Shown: piece by piece, positions 1 to 7,856 of the stretch
Layout: every line of letters begins with the position of its first letter
Position numbering within the stretch: the stretch's first letter is position 1
DNA from: Nocardioides sp.
GTDB taxonomy: Bacteria > Actinomycetota > Actinomycetes > Propionibacteriales > Nocardioidaceae
DNA: 39,310 nucleotides
Direction: 5' to 3'
Assembly (NCBI GenBank): GCA_025937085.1
Contig: JAICSC010000002.1
Span: 1-39,310, forward strand
Notes under the pieces: generated by a model
What the model was told of the DNA's origin: nothing
Database searches by the model: none
The model's input: the letters and a program-made list of their open reading frames with translations, nothing else
Made by a program: the position numbers and the translations under genes

Positions 1-610
1 CGACCGCGGGCTTGCCGACCGCATATCCCAGGCCGACCATCGGGCCGACCCACAGCAACGTGCCGACGACGTCGAAAGCCAGGAACGTGCGCAGCCGCAT
101 TCCCGACAGACCAGCGGCCACGTAGATCAGCAGAGACGGCAGCGGGAGGTAGTAGGCCAGCACGACGGCCGCCGGGCCGAGCCGCTCAGCCATCCGCTCG
201 AGCCGGGCGGCACGCGCCTCGCGTCTGGCCACGCCACGCGGCGAAGCGTCGCGGCCCAGGATCAGGTGCAGTGCGCGGTCACCCCACTGTCGACCTGCCC
301 ACCAGAAGACCCAGTCGAACATCATCGAGCCGGGCACGCCGGCCACCACCGCGAACCACAACGGCAGCTCGCCCAGCCGACTGTGAGCCCCGACCGTCAC
401 CTCGGCCAGGGTCGACCCGCTGACGATCTCCAGCAGCAACGGGTGCGACCCGATCAGGGCCGGGACGAGCGGCCACAACGCCAGCGAGTACGCGGCGTAC
501 AGGCCGATCAGCAACGCGATCGTGATGTCAACCCGTCCGGCGCCTTCACCCCACGGCGTGGGCACCCGAGGTCGCGCCCGCGGCTCCGGGCCATCCGTGG
601 CGACGGTCAT
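1..610 (-). CDS. VTT/DedA-family membrane protein, C-terminus off the left edge
   Basis: The first 203 residues are present; the frame is still open at base 1. After a charged N-terminus of about 28 residues there are hydrophobic segments at roughly 29-54, 84-106, 145-169 and 178-200. The stretch FDWVFWWAGRQWG (98-110) and the block RLGPAAVVLAYYLPLPSLL (143-161), followed by an AAGLSGM turn, resemble VTT (SNARE-associated/DedA) proteins, inner-membrane proteins linked to lipid scrambling and membrane homeostasis. The start is the ATG at 610; the upstream GTG lies in another frame that stops at once. An AGAGGGG stretch lies about 15 bases upstream. The substrate cannot be read from the sequence. 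The family call is fairly secure, although the domain's end is missing. Confidence 0.75.
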   Translation of the reverse strand, partial: MTVATDGPEPRARPRVPTPWGEGAGRVDITIALLIGLYAAYSLALWPLVPALIGSHPLLLEIVSGSTLAEVTVGAHSRLGELPLWFAVVAGVPGSMMFDWVFWWAGRQWGDRALHLILGRDASPRGVARREARAARLERMAERLGPAAVVLAYYLPLPSLLIYVAAGLSGMRLRTFLAFDVVGTLLWVGPMVGLGYAVGKPAV

Positions 611-705
611 CGGGTCGAGTGTCCCACCCCTCTGGTCACTCCCACTCGGTGCGAGGCGTCGAGGACCCTGCTGCGACTTGGCCGACGGAGGGACTCACTT
701 CGAGA

Positions 706-1050
706 TCAGGCGCCGGGCACCTGGCGTGGCCTAGTGGGCCGGACGGCTGTCAGCAGATCTGCAGATGGGCTTCCGCTCTGGACGCAAGGCCAGCCTCGCA
801 GCTCGGGCCGGGCCCCGAAGCGAACCCCGACTTCTCCGTGCCGGTACCCGCCGTAACCGACGTCGTCTGGCAGATCGAGTGTGAAGGCACCGTCGACATC
901 GGTGTCTGTGACGTTGACTGCCCAGAGGGATCGGGAGACGCCCTCGAGAACCTCGGGGTCGGCGATGCTCTCGTGACGCAAGAACTCAGCCCATGCCCCA
1001 TCGGCGGTGTCAGCCAGGCCCGTTCGAGCCGGGCTGACATGCGGGGATAG
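706..1050 (-). pseudogene. possible remnant of an unrecognised gene in a gene-poor stretch
   Basis: Bases 611-1227 hold no convincing intact gene. On the minus strand one frame stays open across them, and its last 110 or so codons read like real protein: DGAWAEFLRHESIADPEVL, then VTDTDVDGAFTLDLPDDVGY, then GGYRHGEVGVRFGARPELRG. The segment upstream of this is low-complexity Arg/Pro/Ser and looks non-coding, and no ATG, GTG or ribosome-binding site opens the good part. That pattern fits a decayed or 5'-truncated gene. I do not recognise the family. Chance protein-like sequence in GC-rich DNA remains possible. Confidence 0.22.
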
Positions 1051-1227
1051 ACGCTCCTCACCGACGGGCGGAGTGCGGCGTCGGGCCCGTTTCGACCAGC
1101 GAAGCGAAGGCCCAGACGGCCCGGTAGGAACGTCGACCGCGGTGCGATGGTGATCGCACGTCAGCCTGGAGGGGCCCGGACCTCGCCGTGGGCCTACGCT
1201 GGCGGTGAGCAGTGTGGAAGGTGTGCC

Positions 1228-1455
1228 ATGGCTTGGGTGTTTGCGGTCCCGGTGGTGGGGTTCGTCGTCTTCCTCGTGATCGGCTCCATCACCGGGCATG
1301 TGAAGGTGAAGTCGTGCTGCGGGATCGCCGACCCACGGTGTGACGCACGCATGCGGGATGTGTTCCTCGACGGGGCGAACACCACCAACCCGCCCGGCCA
1401 GCCGATGGCGGATACGCCGACTGGATCCGCGTCCGGCGGAAGGACGCGTGGATGA
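1228..1455 (+). CDS. small single-pass membrane protein with CC...DPRCD motif
   Basis: A 75-residue product. Residues 2-21 form one hydrophobic segment (AWVFAVPVVGFVVFLVIGSI). It is followed by a short basic stretch and then SCCGIADPRCDARMRDVFLD, with three cysteines in an amphipathic segment; the C-terminus is Gly/Pro/Ser-rich. GGAAGG lies about 7 bases before the ATG, which decides this start over upstream in-frame codons. The cysteine cluster could bind a metal or form disulfides, but this is inference. No named family is recognised. It stands alone between the gene-poor stretch and the NTF2-like gene. Confidence 0.55.
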   Translation: MAWVFAVPVVGFVVFLVIGSITGHVKVKSCCGIADPRCDARMRDVFLDGANTTNPPGQPMADTPTGSASGGRTRG

Positions 1456-1748
1456 CGTCGCGGACCCGGCGACCGGACCCCGTCGGTGTGCGCCCCGACC
1501 GCTAGGTGGGTCCGCACGGATGCCCGGCAGCCCGGCCTGTTCGAACTACCCGAACGCGAACCACAGAGCTCTCCCAAGCCATCGCGGCGGGGCAGGAATC
1601 ACTTCGCCGTGTATGCCGCCGATGATGACCGAGGCCTGGTGCGGCACGTGCTGAGGTCTGCCCGCCCCTCCGGCGGGTGAGTTGGCGAGTCGACCGCTCA
1701 CTCGGCCATGAGAGGGCATGGGGCGGCGACCGGCAAGAGGAGGAAACG

Positions 1749-2144
1749 ATGAGCGACGAGCAGCAGGTCCGCGACCTGATCCACCGATGGGCGATCGCGG
1801 TCCATACCGGCGACCTACCGACCGTGCTCGGTGACCACGCGTCCGACATCGTGATGTTCGACGTACCGCCGCCCTACCGGGGCGTTCGTGGGATCGACGC
1901 CTACCAGCAGACATGGCCGGGCTTCTTCGAGTGGCAGGCAGGCGGCGCGGTGTTCGAGATCGACTCACTCGAGGTCACGGCGGGTGCGGACGTCGCGTTC
2001 GCCTGGGCGCTGGTGCGCTGCGGCACGCCGGCCGACTTCGCCAGCGATCCGGAGCAGCTCCTGCGGCTGACCATCGGCCTCCGCAAGGTCGACGGCCAGT
2101 GGACGGTGACCCACGAGCATCACTCCTTCGCAGATGCGACCTGA
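1749..2144 (+). CDS. SnoaL/NTF2-like protein (YybH type)
   Basis: A 131-residue soluble protein with the cone-shaped NTF2 fold pattern. The N-terminal helix EQQVRDLIHRWAIAVHTGD is followed by the typical 'H.SDIVMFDVPPPYRGV.GIDAY...W' stretch. The C-terminal strands are LLRLTIGLRKVDGQWTVTHEHHS, where the W-V-H-E-H-H-S ending matches SnoaL-like and calcium/calmodulin kinase II association-domain-like small proteins. Members can be enzymes such as isomerases or simple ligand-binding dimers; no specific substrate can be assigned. AGGAGG lies 5-6 bases before the ATG, a strong ribosome-binding site. It appears monocistronic. Confidence 0.8.
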   Translation: MSDEQQVRDLIHRWAIAVHTGDLPTVLGDHASDIVMFDVPPPYRGVRGIDAYQQTWPGFFEWQAGGAVFEIDSLEVTAGADVAFAWALVRCGTPADFASDPEQLLRLTIGLRKVDGQWTVTHEHHSFADAT

Positions 2145-2305
2145 TCACCCAACGCCTCGGCAGCGGAGAGGCCGCGCCGTCACGCGCACTGGTTCCACCG
2201 CAGCGCTGCAACGGACATCGACTTCTCCTGCACGGCCAGGCCAACCACCGGTTCCGCCTTGCGGTCCGTAGCCGGCACAGGTAAGACGCATGCCACGTTG
2301 CTCCA

Positions 2306-2557
2306 CTAGTGGGGGGCACCGACAGGTTGGCCGAGTGCCTTCCTGACGATGGAGTAGCCCGAGACGATGGCCCACACGCCTTCAAGCAGGATGAAACCCC
2401 ACTCGTGACTGACCACAGCGGTACCTGTGAGTGCGACCGACCCGATCGCGTTCGCGGCGAGATAGCGGTAGGACGATTGCTTCATCCGGCCGTCCAGAGC
2501 GGCGACGAAGGCGGTCAGGATCAGGAGCGAGCCGGTGATCTGAACGAAGTCATACAT
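2306..2557 (-). CDS. CBU_0592-like small integral membrane protein
   Basis: An 83-residue protein with three hydrophobic segments. It begins YDFVQITGSLLILTAFVAAL, has a central NAIGSVALTGTAVVSHEWGF and ends ILLEGVWAIVSGYSIVRKAL. The order 'helix, short basic loop (DGRMKQSSYRYL), N-x-x-G-S helix, E-G-x-W helix' is that of the CBU_0592 family, small membrane proteins of unknown role. The ATG at 2557 is preferred because GGAG sits about 9 bases upstream and the family normally begins just before the first helix. The ATG at 2572, which adds five residues, is the alternative. It may be controlled from the palindrome at 2636-2648. Confidence 0.72.
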   Translation of the reverse strand: MYDFVQITGSLLILTAFVAALDGRMKQSSYRYLAANAIGSVALTGTAVVSHEWGFILLEGVWAIVSGYSIVRKALGQPVGAPH

Positions 2558-2635
2558 GACGAGAATCTCCATGACGCCGTCTTGTCGCTGGCCGGGTACG
2601 GCGTGGCTCGTCCGGGACGCACTGGACCAGAGCGT

Positions 2636-2648
2636 CACACTCAGTGTG
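2636..2648. promoter_or_regulatory. short palindrome upstream of the CBU_0592-like gene
   Basis: CACACT-C-AGTGTG is a perfect 6-bp inverted repeat around a single base. It lies 63-78 bases upstream of the two possible starts of the minus-strand membrane protein gene, in a stretch without other coding signal. Position and symmetry suit a repressor operator. There is no matching motif elsewhere in the window to support this, and a 13-base palindrome can occur by chance. Confidence 0.25.
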
Positions 2649-2852
2649 CCCAGCACTCCCCGCGCTGGGCGGTCAGATTGCTCACCATGAAGTCCGGGTT
2701 CCGGAGAGGGGTCCGGACGTGCATCGGCTGTACGATTTCTGCTGCCGGCAGCGCCGACCGGCAGCGGATGGACGCACCTGCGAGATTGCGCCGGGTCCGG
2801 CAGATTGACGCGCATCTGTCATCCCGAGTCGAGAGTGGCGGCGTCGCGTGGT

Positions 2853-4112
2853 TCAACCGGTTGACGATCGGGCGAGCCACGCCATCGCAGCCACCGCGAG
2901 CGCCTGTGTGCCTGTGTCGAGGGTGGGCTGGATGACCGGGGCGAACGACGCGGAGTGGTTGACCGGGATGTCCTGGGCCACCCGTCCCGCCTTCTCCGCG
3001 GCACGGAAGGTGTCGGCGTCGATCCCGCCGATGCCCCAGTAGGTGTACGGCGTGCCGAGCGCGTGGGGGATGTCGCTGAAGTCCTCGCTCGCGCTCTGCT
3101 GAGGCAGTTCGCCCGCGCGATCCCCGAAGAATTCGGCGAAGACGTCGGCGACCCGACCCGTGACGTCAGTGTCGTTGTCAGTCAGCGGATAGCGGTCGAA
3201 CAGGGCGAACTCCGGCTCCTTCGGAGAGCCCGACGCCTCACACTCGCCACGCACGATCCGCTCGATCGCTGCGAGGACGGTCGAGCGGGTGTGCTCGTCG
3301 TACGTACGTACGTTGAGCAGCAGGACTGCGTGGTCCGGGATGACGTTGCTCTTGGTGCCGGCCTGGATGCTCCCCACGGTCAGGACCGCGGTGTCGCCGG
3401 GCGCGACCTCCCGGGCGACGACCGTCTGCAGTCGGACCACGACCGAGGCCGCCAGCACCACGGGGTCCACGGCCGCCTGTGGCATCGAGCCGTGAGCGCC
3501 GCGACCGTGCAGGGTGATCCGCATGCTGTCAGCGGCGGAGAGGGTCGGCCCGGGCCGCGTCCCGACCCGACCAGCAGCGAACGGCAGCACGTGCTGCGCC
3601 ATGGCCACGTCGACCTGTCCGACCAGGTCGACCAGCCCCGACTCGACCATCGCTCGGGCACCGTCCGCTGTCTCCTCCGCCGGCTGGAAGACCGCGACCA
3701 ACGTCCCCGACCACTGCTCGGAGGACTGTGCCAACAGAGTGACCGAACCGAGCAGGCAGGTGACATGTACGTCGTGCCCGCAGGCGTGCATGACCGGGGT
3801 GCCGTCGTCGATGGTCCGGGTGCTGGCGTAGGACAAGCCGGTCTCCTCGCGCACCGGGAGGGCATCCATGTCGGCCCGCAACAGCACGCTCGGACCAGCA
3901 CCGTTCCGCACGATGCCGACCACGCCGGTGTCTCCGACGCCCTCGTGAACCTCGCACCCGGCGTCACGCAGGCGGGCGGCCACGAGGCCCGCCGTACGCC
4001 GCTCCTGGTGCGGAAGCTCGGGGTGCGCGTGCAGGTCGCGGTAGAAGTCCTCCTGCCAGACCCGGACGGCGTCGAGGCCACGGAGGATCGCGCGTGCGGC
4101 GCCGACGGGCAT
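2853..4112 (-). CDS. M20-family amidohydrolase (peptidase M20D type)
   Basis: A 419-residue metallo-amidohydrolase of the hippurate/N-acyl-amino-acid type, cleaving an amide bond to release a carboxylate and an amine. The metal-site signature is complete: DMDALPVREETGL (81-93), MHACGHDVH (108-116), the catalytic EE pair (146-147) and the dimerisation-domain motif HGRGAHGSMP.AAVDPV. The C-terminal SASEDFS supplies further metal-site residues. The length is normal for the family. The start at 4112 lies only 7 bases after the stop of the TRIC-type gene, so the two are probably co-transcribed. The physiological substrate cannot be told; candidates are N-acyl amino acids, hippurate-like compounds or aminoacyl conjugates. 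Confidence 0.88.
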   Translation of the reverse strand: MPVGAARAILRGLDAVRVWQEDFYRDLHAHPELPHQERRTAGLVAARLRDAGCEVHEGVGDTGVVGIVRNGAGPSVLLRADMDALPVREETGLSYASTRTIDDGTPVMHACGHDVHVTCLLGSVTLLAQSSEQWSGTLVAVFQPAEETADGARAMVESGLVDLVGQVDVAMAQHVLPFAAGRVGTRPGPTLSAADSMRITLHGRGAHGSMPQAAVDPVVLAASVVVRLQTVVAREVAPGDTAVLTVGSIQAGTKSNVIPDHAVLLLNVRTYDEHTRSTVLAAIERIVRGECEASGSPKEPEFALFDRYPLTDNDTDVTGRVADVFAEFFGDRAGELPQQSASEDFSDIPHALGTPYTYWGIGGIDADTFRAAEKAGRVAQDIPVNHSASFAPVIQPTLDTGTQALAVAAMAWLARSSTG

Positions 4113-4119
4113 CTGTCCA

Positions 4120-4755
4120 TCATGCTCTCCGCCTGGGCACCGGTGGACCCGGTGCGTCGATGCCGAAACGCACCCCGAGCATCCGGATGACGAAGCAGAC
4201 GACCGCGCCCACGACCGCGGCGGGGAGGTCCGCGACGCCCATCCGGTCGCCCGCGACCAGCACGAACGCACCCACCAGGGCCGGGATCGCGTACAGCCCA
4301 CTGGAGAGGACGGCCGGCACCTCCCGGATCAGCACGTCGCGCAGCGTCCCGCCCCCGACCGCGGTGATCGCGCCCAGGATGACCGCCTGCGCGAACCCCA
4401 CCCCGAAGTCCAGCCCCTTCAGGGCGCCGCTGACGGCGAAGAGGCTGAGACCCGCGGCGTCGAGCACCACGATCGGCATGGCCAACCGGTCGAGGCCGCG
4501 GCTGGAGACGAACGCCACCAGGCTGCCCACCGCAGCCACCGTCAGGTAGCGCCAGTCGCGGAACGTCGCCGGCGGCAGGGCGTCGAGCAGGATGTCGCGG
4601 ATCATCCCGCCGCCGAGCGCGGTGAACATCCCGAGCGTGACCACGCCGACGATGTCGAGCCGGGCCACCCGGATCGCCGTCAGCGCGCCGTTGAGCGCGA
4701 ACGCGAAGGTGCCGGTGAGGTCCAGCGCCAGGAACATCGGCGAGGTGGTGTCCAC
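4120..4755 (-). CDS. TRIC-type cation channel family protein (UPF0126/YicG-like)
   Basis: A 211-residue membrane protein made of two homologous three-helix halves. Each half carries the diagnostic GGGxxRD loop: GGGMIRD at 48-54 and GGGTLRD at 134-140. Each half opens with a D-x-x-G or A-x-G-L helix (LALDLTGTFAFALNG; LDAAGLSLFAVSGALKG). This is the prokaryotic TRIC/YicG family, members of which form trimeric potassium-permeable channels; glycine transport has also been proposed for some. It is the promoter-proximal gene of a two-gene unit with the M20 amidohydrolase and diverges from the methyltransferase gene, 74 bases away. Confidence 0.88.
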   Translation of the reverse strand: MDTTSPMFLALDLTGTFAFALNGALTAIRVARLDIVGVVTLGMFTALGGGMIRDILLDALPPATFRDWRYLTVAAVGSLVAFVSSRGLDRLAMPIVVLDAAGLSLFAVSGALKGLDFGVGFAQAVILGAITAVGGGTLRDVLIREVPAVLSSGLYAIPALVGAFVLVAGDRMGVADLPAAVVGAVVCFVIRMLGVRFGIDAPGPPVPRRRA

Positions 4756-4829
4756 GGGGCCTGTCTACCGCGTGCGACACCACGGCCGAGCCGGCTACCG
4801 TCGCGCCCGAGCAGGCGAGACCCGGCAAG

Positions 4830-5444
4830 ATGGGTCCCGTGGATGCTGCGGAATGGGACGAGCGGTACCGGGCCAGCGAGCTGGTCTGGTCTGCGGGGCC
4901 CAACCAGTTCGTCGAGGCCGAGCTGGCCGGTCTCCCACCCGGACGCGCCCTCGACCTCGCCGCCGGCGAGGGACGCAACGCGATCTGGCTCGCGCGGCAG
5001 GGCTGGCGGGTGACGGCCGTGGACTTCTCGCAGGCCGGACTCGACAAGGGCCGGATCCTCGCCGACGGCCTCGACATCGAGTGGGTCTGCGCGGACGCCA
5101 CCACCTGGTCCGCGGAGTCGTCGTACGACGTGTGCCTGCTCGCCTACCTCCAGCTCGCCGCAGCGGAGCGCCGGGCCGCTGTCCGCAACGGCTACGCCGC
5201 ACTCCGACCAGGAGGTACCTTCCTCCTGGTCGCGCACGACTCGACGAACCTCACCGAGGGCACCGGTGGACCGCAGGACCCGTCGGTGCTGATGACGGCC
5301 GAGGACGTGATCGCCGACCTCGGCGGTGAGACCTTCGAGCTACAGCAGGCCGGGCGCCTGCCGCGGCTGGTCGGCGACGGACACGGCGAGGAGCCCGCGG
5401 CGACCGCCTGGGACTGCATCGTCAGACTGGTCCGCCGGAACTGA
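4830..5444 (+). CDS. class I SAM-dependent methyltransferase
   Basis: A 204-residue Rossmann methyltransferase. Motif I is RALDLAAGEGRNAIWLA (39-55), followed by the acidic residue ending strand 2 (VTAVDFS, 61-67). Motif II is WVCADATTW, motif IV YDVCLLAYLQL and motif V LRPGGTFLLVAHD. The early WDERYRASELVWS is typical of the TehB/thiopurine-methyltransferase-like group. These act on small molecules, but I see nothing that fixes the substrate, so tellurite resistance is not assigned. The ATG at 4830 is used; the GTG at 4839 would give VDAAEWDERY and is equally possible. Its 3' end runs into a three-copy 14-bp repeat. Confidence 0.85.
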   Translation: MGPVDAAEWDERYRASELVWSAGPNQFVEAELAGLPPGRALDLAAGEGRNAIWLARQGWRVTAVDFSQAGLDKGRILADGLDIEWVCADATTWSAESSYDVCLLAYLQLAAAERRAAVRNGYAALRPGGTFLLVAHDSTNLTEGTGGPQDPSVLMTAEDVIADLGGETFELQQAGRLPRLVGDGHGEEPAATAWDCIVRLVRRN

Positions 5445-5476
5445 GCGCCCGGAACTGAGCGCCCGGAACTGAGTGA
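5435..5476 (+). repeat. three tandem 14-bp copies over the methyltransferase stop codon
   Basis: The unit CCGGAACTGAGCGC occurs at 5435-5448 and 5449-5462 exactly, and at 5463-5476 with its last three bases changed. The first copy contains the gene's TGA stop. Because 14 is not a multiple of three, each copy brings a TGA into a different frame. It looks like a recent slippage duplication of the gene's 3' end. No regulatory role is evident. Confidence 0.85.
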
Positions 5477-5485
5477 ATCGGCCGG

Positions 5486-5743
5486 TCAGGTCTGGTGGGA
5501 ACGGTGGTCGGAGGTGTCGTCGGCCTCATCCGGCTCGGCGTTCTCCCCAGCATCCTTGTCGTCGAAGACGCCCGCCTCCTGGGCCGCCCGCACCTTCTTC
5601 AGCTGCTTGGTGAAGCTCCGCAGGATGAACACCACGGCGACGATCAGGGCGATGAAGACCACGAACCCGACCCACCCGGCCACCACGTTGTTGTCGTCGG
5701 GCCTCGGATCTGAGGCCACGGCGAGCACGACGAGGTTCGTCAT
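5486..5743 (-). CDS. small membrane protein downstream of mca (Rv1083-like position)
   Basis: An 85-residue protein with one strong membrane segment (VVAGWVGFVVFIALIVAVVFILR, about 20-42), a basic amphipathic stretch (SFTKQLKKVRAAQEAG) and an acidic Asp/Glu-rich C-terminal tail. It lies 28 bases downstream of mca on the same strand. In M. tuberculosis a small membrane protein (Rv1083) also neighbours mca, so this looks like the positional counterpart; that is an inference from gene order, not alignment. No function is known. The ATG at 5743 has only a weak ribosome-binding site, consistent with expression from the mca transcript. Confidence 0.75.
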   Translation of the reverse strand: MTNLVVLAVASDPRPDDNNVVAGWVGFVVFIALIVAVVFILRSFTKQLKKVRAAQEAGVFDDKDAGENAEPDEADDTSDHRSHQT

Positions 5744-5771
5744 GACGCCATTGTCTCAGGTGTCCGCCCGG

Positions 5772-6671
5772 TCAGCGAACGCGGATGCCCGCGAACAGGT
5801 CGTCCTCCGGCAGCGAGGTCTCCACGTGGCTGGTGACCAGCTCGTAGTCCTCGGTCGGCCAGGCCTGGGCCTGGAGGTCGCGCGGCACGTGGAACCACGG
5901 TCCGTCGGGGTCGATCTGGGTCGCATGCGCGAGCAGAGCCTGGTCGCGCACCCCGAAGTACGCCGCGCACTCCACCTTGGTGGTGAGCCGCTTCTCCCAC
6001 GACTCGTCGCGGTCCCACTTCTCCAGCCGCTCGTCGTACGGCGACTCGAGGCCGTGCTCCAGCATCACGTCATGGATGGCCTTGAGCCGGCCGTAGCTCC
6101 ACCCGTGGTGGTAGTAGAGCTTCTGCGGCTCCCACGGCGCGCCCGCGTCGGGGAACCGGTCGGGATCGCCGGCCGCCTCGAACGCCGCGACGCTCACCTC
6201 GTGGCACCGGATGTGGTCGGGGTGGGGGTAGCCGCCCTTCTCGTCGTACGTCGTGACGACATGCGGCTTGAAGTCGCGCATCAGCCGCACCAGCCGCTCG
6301 GCGGCCTCCTCGAGGGGAACCAGCGCGAAGCAGCCCTCGGGCAGCGGGGGCGGCGGGTCGCCCTCCGGCCAGCCGGAGTCGACGAAGCCCAGCCAGTCCT
6401 GGCGGACGCCGAGGATGTCTCGCGCGCGCTCCATCTCCTGGCGGCGGACCTCGGTGATGTTCGCGGCGATGTCGGGGCGATCCATCCTCGGGTTCAGGAT
6501 CGACCCGCGCTCCCCACCGGTGCAGGTGACCACATGGACGTCGACGCCCTCGGCGACGTACCTCGCGGTGGAGGCCGCTCCCTTGCTCGACTCGTCATCC
6601 GGATGGGCGTGCACGTGCATCAACCGGAGGCCGGCGCCCGGGCGCGGTCTCCCGGCAGGGTCCTGGGACAT
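5772..6671 (-). CDS. mca: mycothiol S-conjugate amidase Mca
   Basis: A 299-residue zinc amidase of the LmbE/PIG-L deacetylase fold. It cleaves the amide bond of mycothiol S-conjugates, giving a mercapturic acid for export and GlcN-inositol for recycling: the actinobacterial detoxification route for electrophiles, alkylators and antibiotics. The zinc/catalytic motifs are HAHPDDES (21-28) and GGYPHPDH (146-153), with TCTGGERG between them, as in Mca rather than the related MshB. Length matches M. tuberculosis Mca (288). The ATG at 6671 is chosen because it leaves a short leader before [13 protein letters not shown]; an ATG three codons upstream (6680) is possible. It diverges from the DUF4307-like gene, so the 46-base gap must hold two promoters. 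Confidence 0.93.
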   Translation of the reverse strand: MSQDPAGRPRPGAGLRLMHVHAHPDDESSKGAASTARYVAEGVDVHVVTCTGGERGSILNPRMDRPDIAANITEVRRQEMERARDILGVRQDWLGFVDSGWPEGDPPPPLPEGCFALVPLEEAAERLVRLMRDFKPHVVTTYDEKGGYPHPDHIRCHEVSVAAFEAAGDPDRFPDAGAPWEPQKLYYHHGWSYGRLKAIHDVMLEHGLESPYDERLEKWDRDESWEKRLTTKVECAAYFGVRDQALLAHATQIDPDGPWFHVPRDLQAQAWPTEDYELVTSHVETSLPEDDLFAGIRVR

Positions 6672-6717
6672 GGGCCTCATGCTAGGGAGCGGCACCCCCG
6701 GTGAGAGCATCGACGTC

Positions 6718-7110
6718 GTGGAGCAGACGCTGACCGACCGGTACGCCGCGCCGCCGGCGTGGCGGCGACCGGTCACGCTCGCCGCGGTGGTCCTCGTGGC
6801 CCTGGTCGGGCTCGGCTGGCTGGCCTGGGCGGCGTACGACGGGTCCCACCCCAAGGTGCAGTCGCAGCTCATGACCTTCCACGTCGTCGACGAACACCAC
6901 GCGACCGCGCAGATCCACGTGTCCCTGGCCTCGGGCACGACCGGTGCGAGCTGCACCGTCGAGGCCCTCGCCGACGACCACTCCGTCGTCGGCGAGCTGC
7001 ATTTCAAGCCGGTCTCCGGCACGAACCGGGTCACCGTGCGGACGGAGCGGATCGCCACGACGGTCCAGGCGCTCGGGTGCACCGCGAAGGGCCAGACCCG
7101 ACCGCGGTAG
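6718..7110 (+). CDS. DUF4307-like single-pass membrane protein
   Basis: A 130-residue protein. A short polar N-terminus ([13 protein letters not shown]) precedes one membrane helix at about 19-39. An extracytoplasmic domain of beta-strand character follows ([24 protein letters not shown]..., [16 protein letters not shown]), with two cysteines. Size, topology and position between mca and greA match Rv1081c of M. tuberculosis, a DUF4307 protein of unknown role. The GTG at 6718 is preferred, since family members start a few residues before the 'RY..PP' motif; in-frame ATGs at 6670 and 6679 overlap the mca start. Transcription is divergent from mca and leads toward greA. Confidence 0.75.
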   Translation: MEQTLTDRYAAPPAWRRPVTLAAVVLVALVGLGWLAWAAYDGSHPKVQSQLMTFHVVDEHHATAQIHVSLASGTTGASCTVEALADDHSVVGELHFKPVSGTNRVTVRTERIATTVQALGCTAKGQTRPR

Positions 7111-7321
7111 GGTGAGGATCGGGACCGGGGCGAGCGTGTTCGTCAGCTGGCATGTGAACTGCACGTTTGTGGGTTTGACGCGCGTCTCTTGATAGACTCA
7201 CCCCTTCTGGCCGCGCCACGACGACGCAACCAGCACGACGTAGCAGTCCCTACCGGTGGCGCATCACACCGACACACACGACGTCGACGCGTACCCCCAC
7301 GCGTCTATCGAGGAGTTCCGC

Positions 7322-7798
7322 ATGATCTGGCTGACCCGGCAGACCTTCGACCGGCTCAACGCCGAGCTCGAGGAGCGGCGCGGTCCCCTTCGCGCCGAGA
7401 TCGTCGAGCGGATCAGCTCTGCCCGCGACGAGGGCGACCTCAAGGAGAACGGCGGCTACCACGCGGCCAAGGACGAGCAGGGCACCAACGAGGGCCGGAT
7501 CCGCCAGCTCGAGGAGATGCTCAGCGGAGCGACCACCCAGCCCGCGGACGACGACCAGACGGTGTCGGCCGGCAAGCTCGTGACCTACCGGTACGACGGG
7601 GACGACGACGAGGAGTCGTTCCTGCTCGGCGCCCGCGAGATCGCCGAGGACCACACCGACATCGAGGTGTACTCGCCGGAGTCACCGCTGGGGACCGCGC
7701 TCCTGGGTCACAAGGCCGGCGAGACGGTCGACTTCGAGCAGCCCAACGGGCGGACGGCCAAGATCGAGATCATCAGCGCGGTGCCTTTCGCGGGTTGA
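7322..7798 (+). CDS. greA: transcription elongation factor GreA
   Basis: A 158-residue RNA polymerase secondary-channel factor that stimulates cleavage of the nascent transcript in backtracked complexes. The N-terminal coiled coil (about 7-72) has the acidic tip ARDEGDLKENGGYHAAK (34-50), with D36/E37 positioned as the catalytic carboxylates. The C-terminal FKBP-like domain ends SPLGTALLGHKAGETVDF...GRTAKIEIISA. GAGGAG is 6 bases before the ATG at 7322, which decides this start over an in-frame ATG at 7256. Some 120-150 bases upstream are TTGACG (7175-7180) and TAGACT (7193-7198), but their 12-base spacing is too short for a standard pair. Convergent with ilvA. Confidence 0.95.
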   Translation: MIWLTRQTFDRLNAELEERRGPLRAEIVERISSARDEGDLKENGGYHAAKDEQGTNEGRIRQLEEMLSGATTQPADDDQTVSAGKLVTYRYDGDDDEESFLLGAREIAEDHTDIEVYSPESPLGTALLGHKAGETVDFEQPNGRTAKIEIISAVPFAG

Positions 7799-7856
7799 TC
7801 TGCTGAGGCTGACTGTCGTGCCACCTTGCGAGCTTGGTCGCCAGGCGATCTCTTAC

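Noticed and set aside
3297-3315. Repeated ACGT run (TACGTACGTACG) as a regulatory palindrome
   Set aside because: It lies inside the conserved coding part of the M20 amidohydrolase and encodes a normal VRTYDE strand.
4830-5444. Tellurite-resistance methyltransferase TehB
   Set aside because: General class I methyltransferase motifs are seen, but nothing specific to TehB; no tellurium genes nearby.
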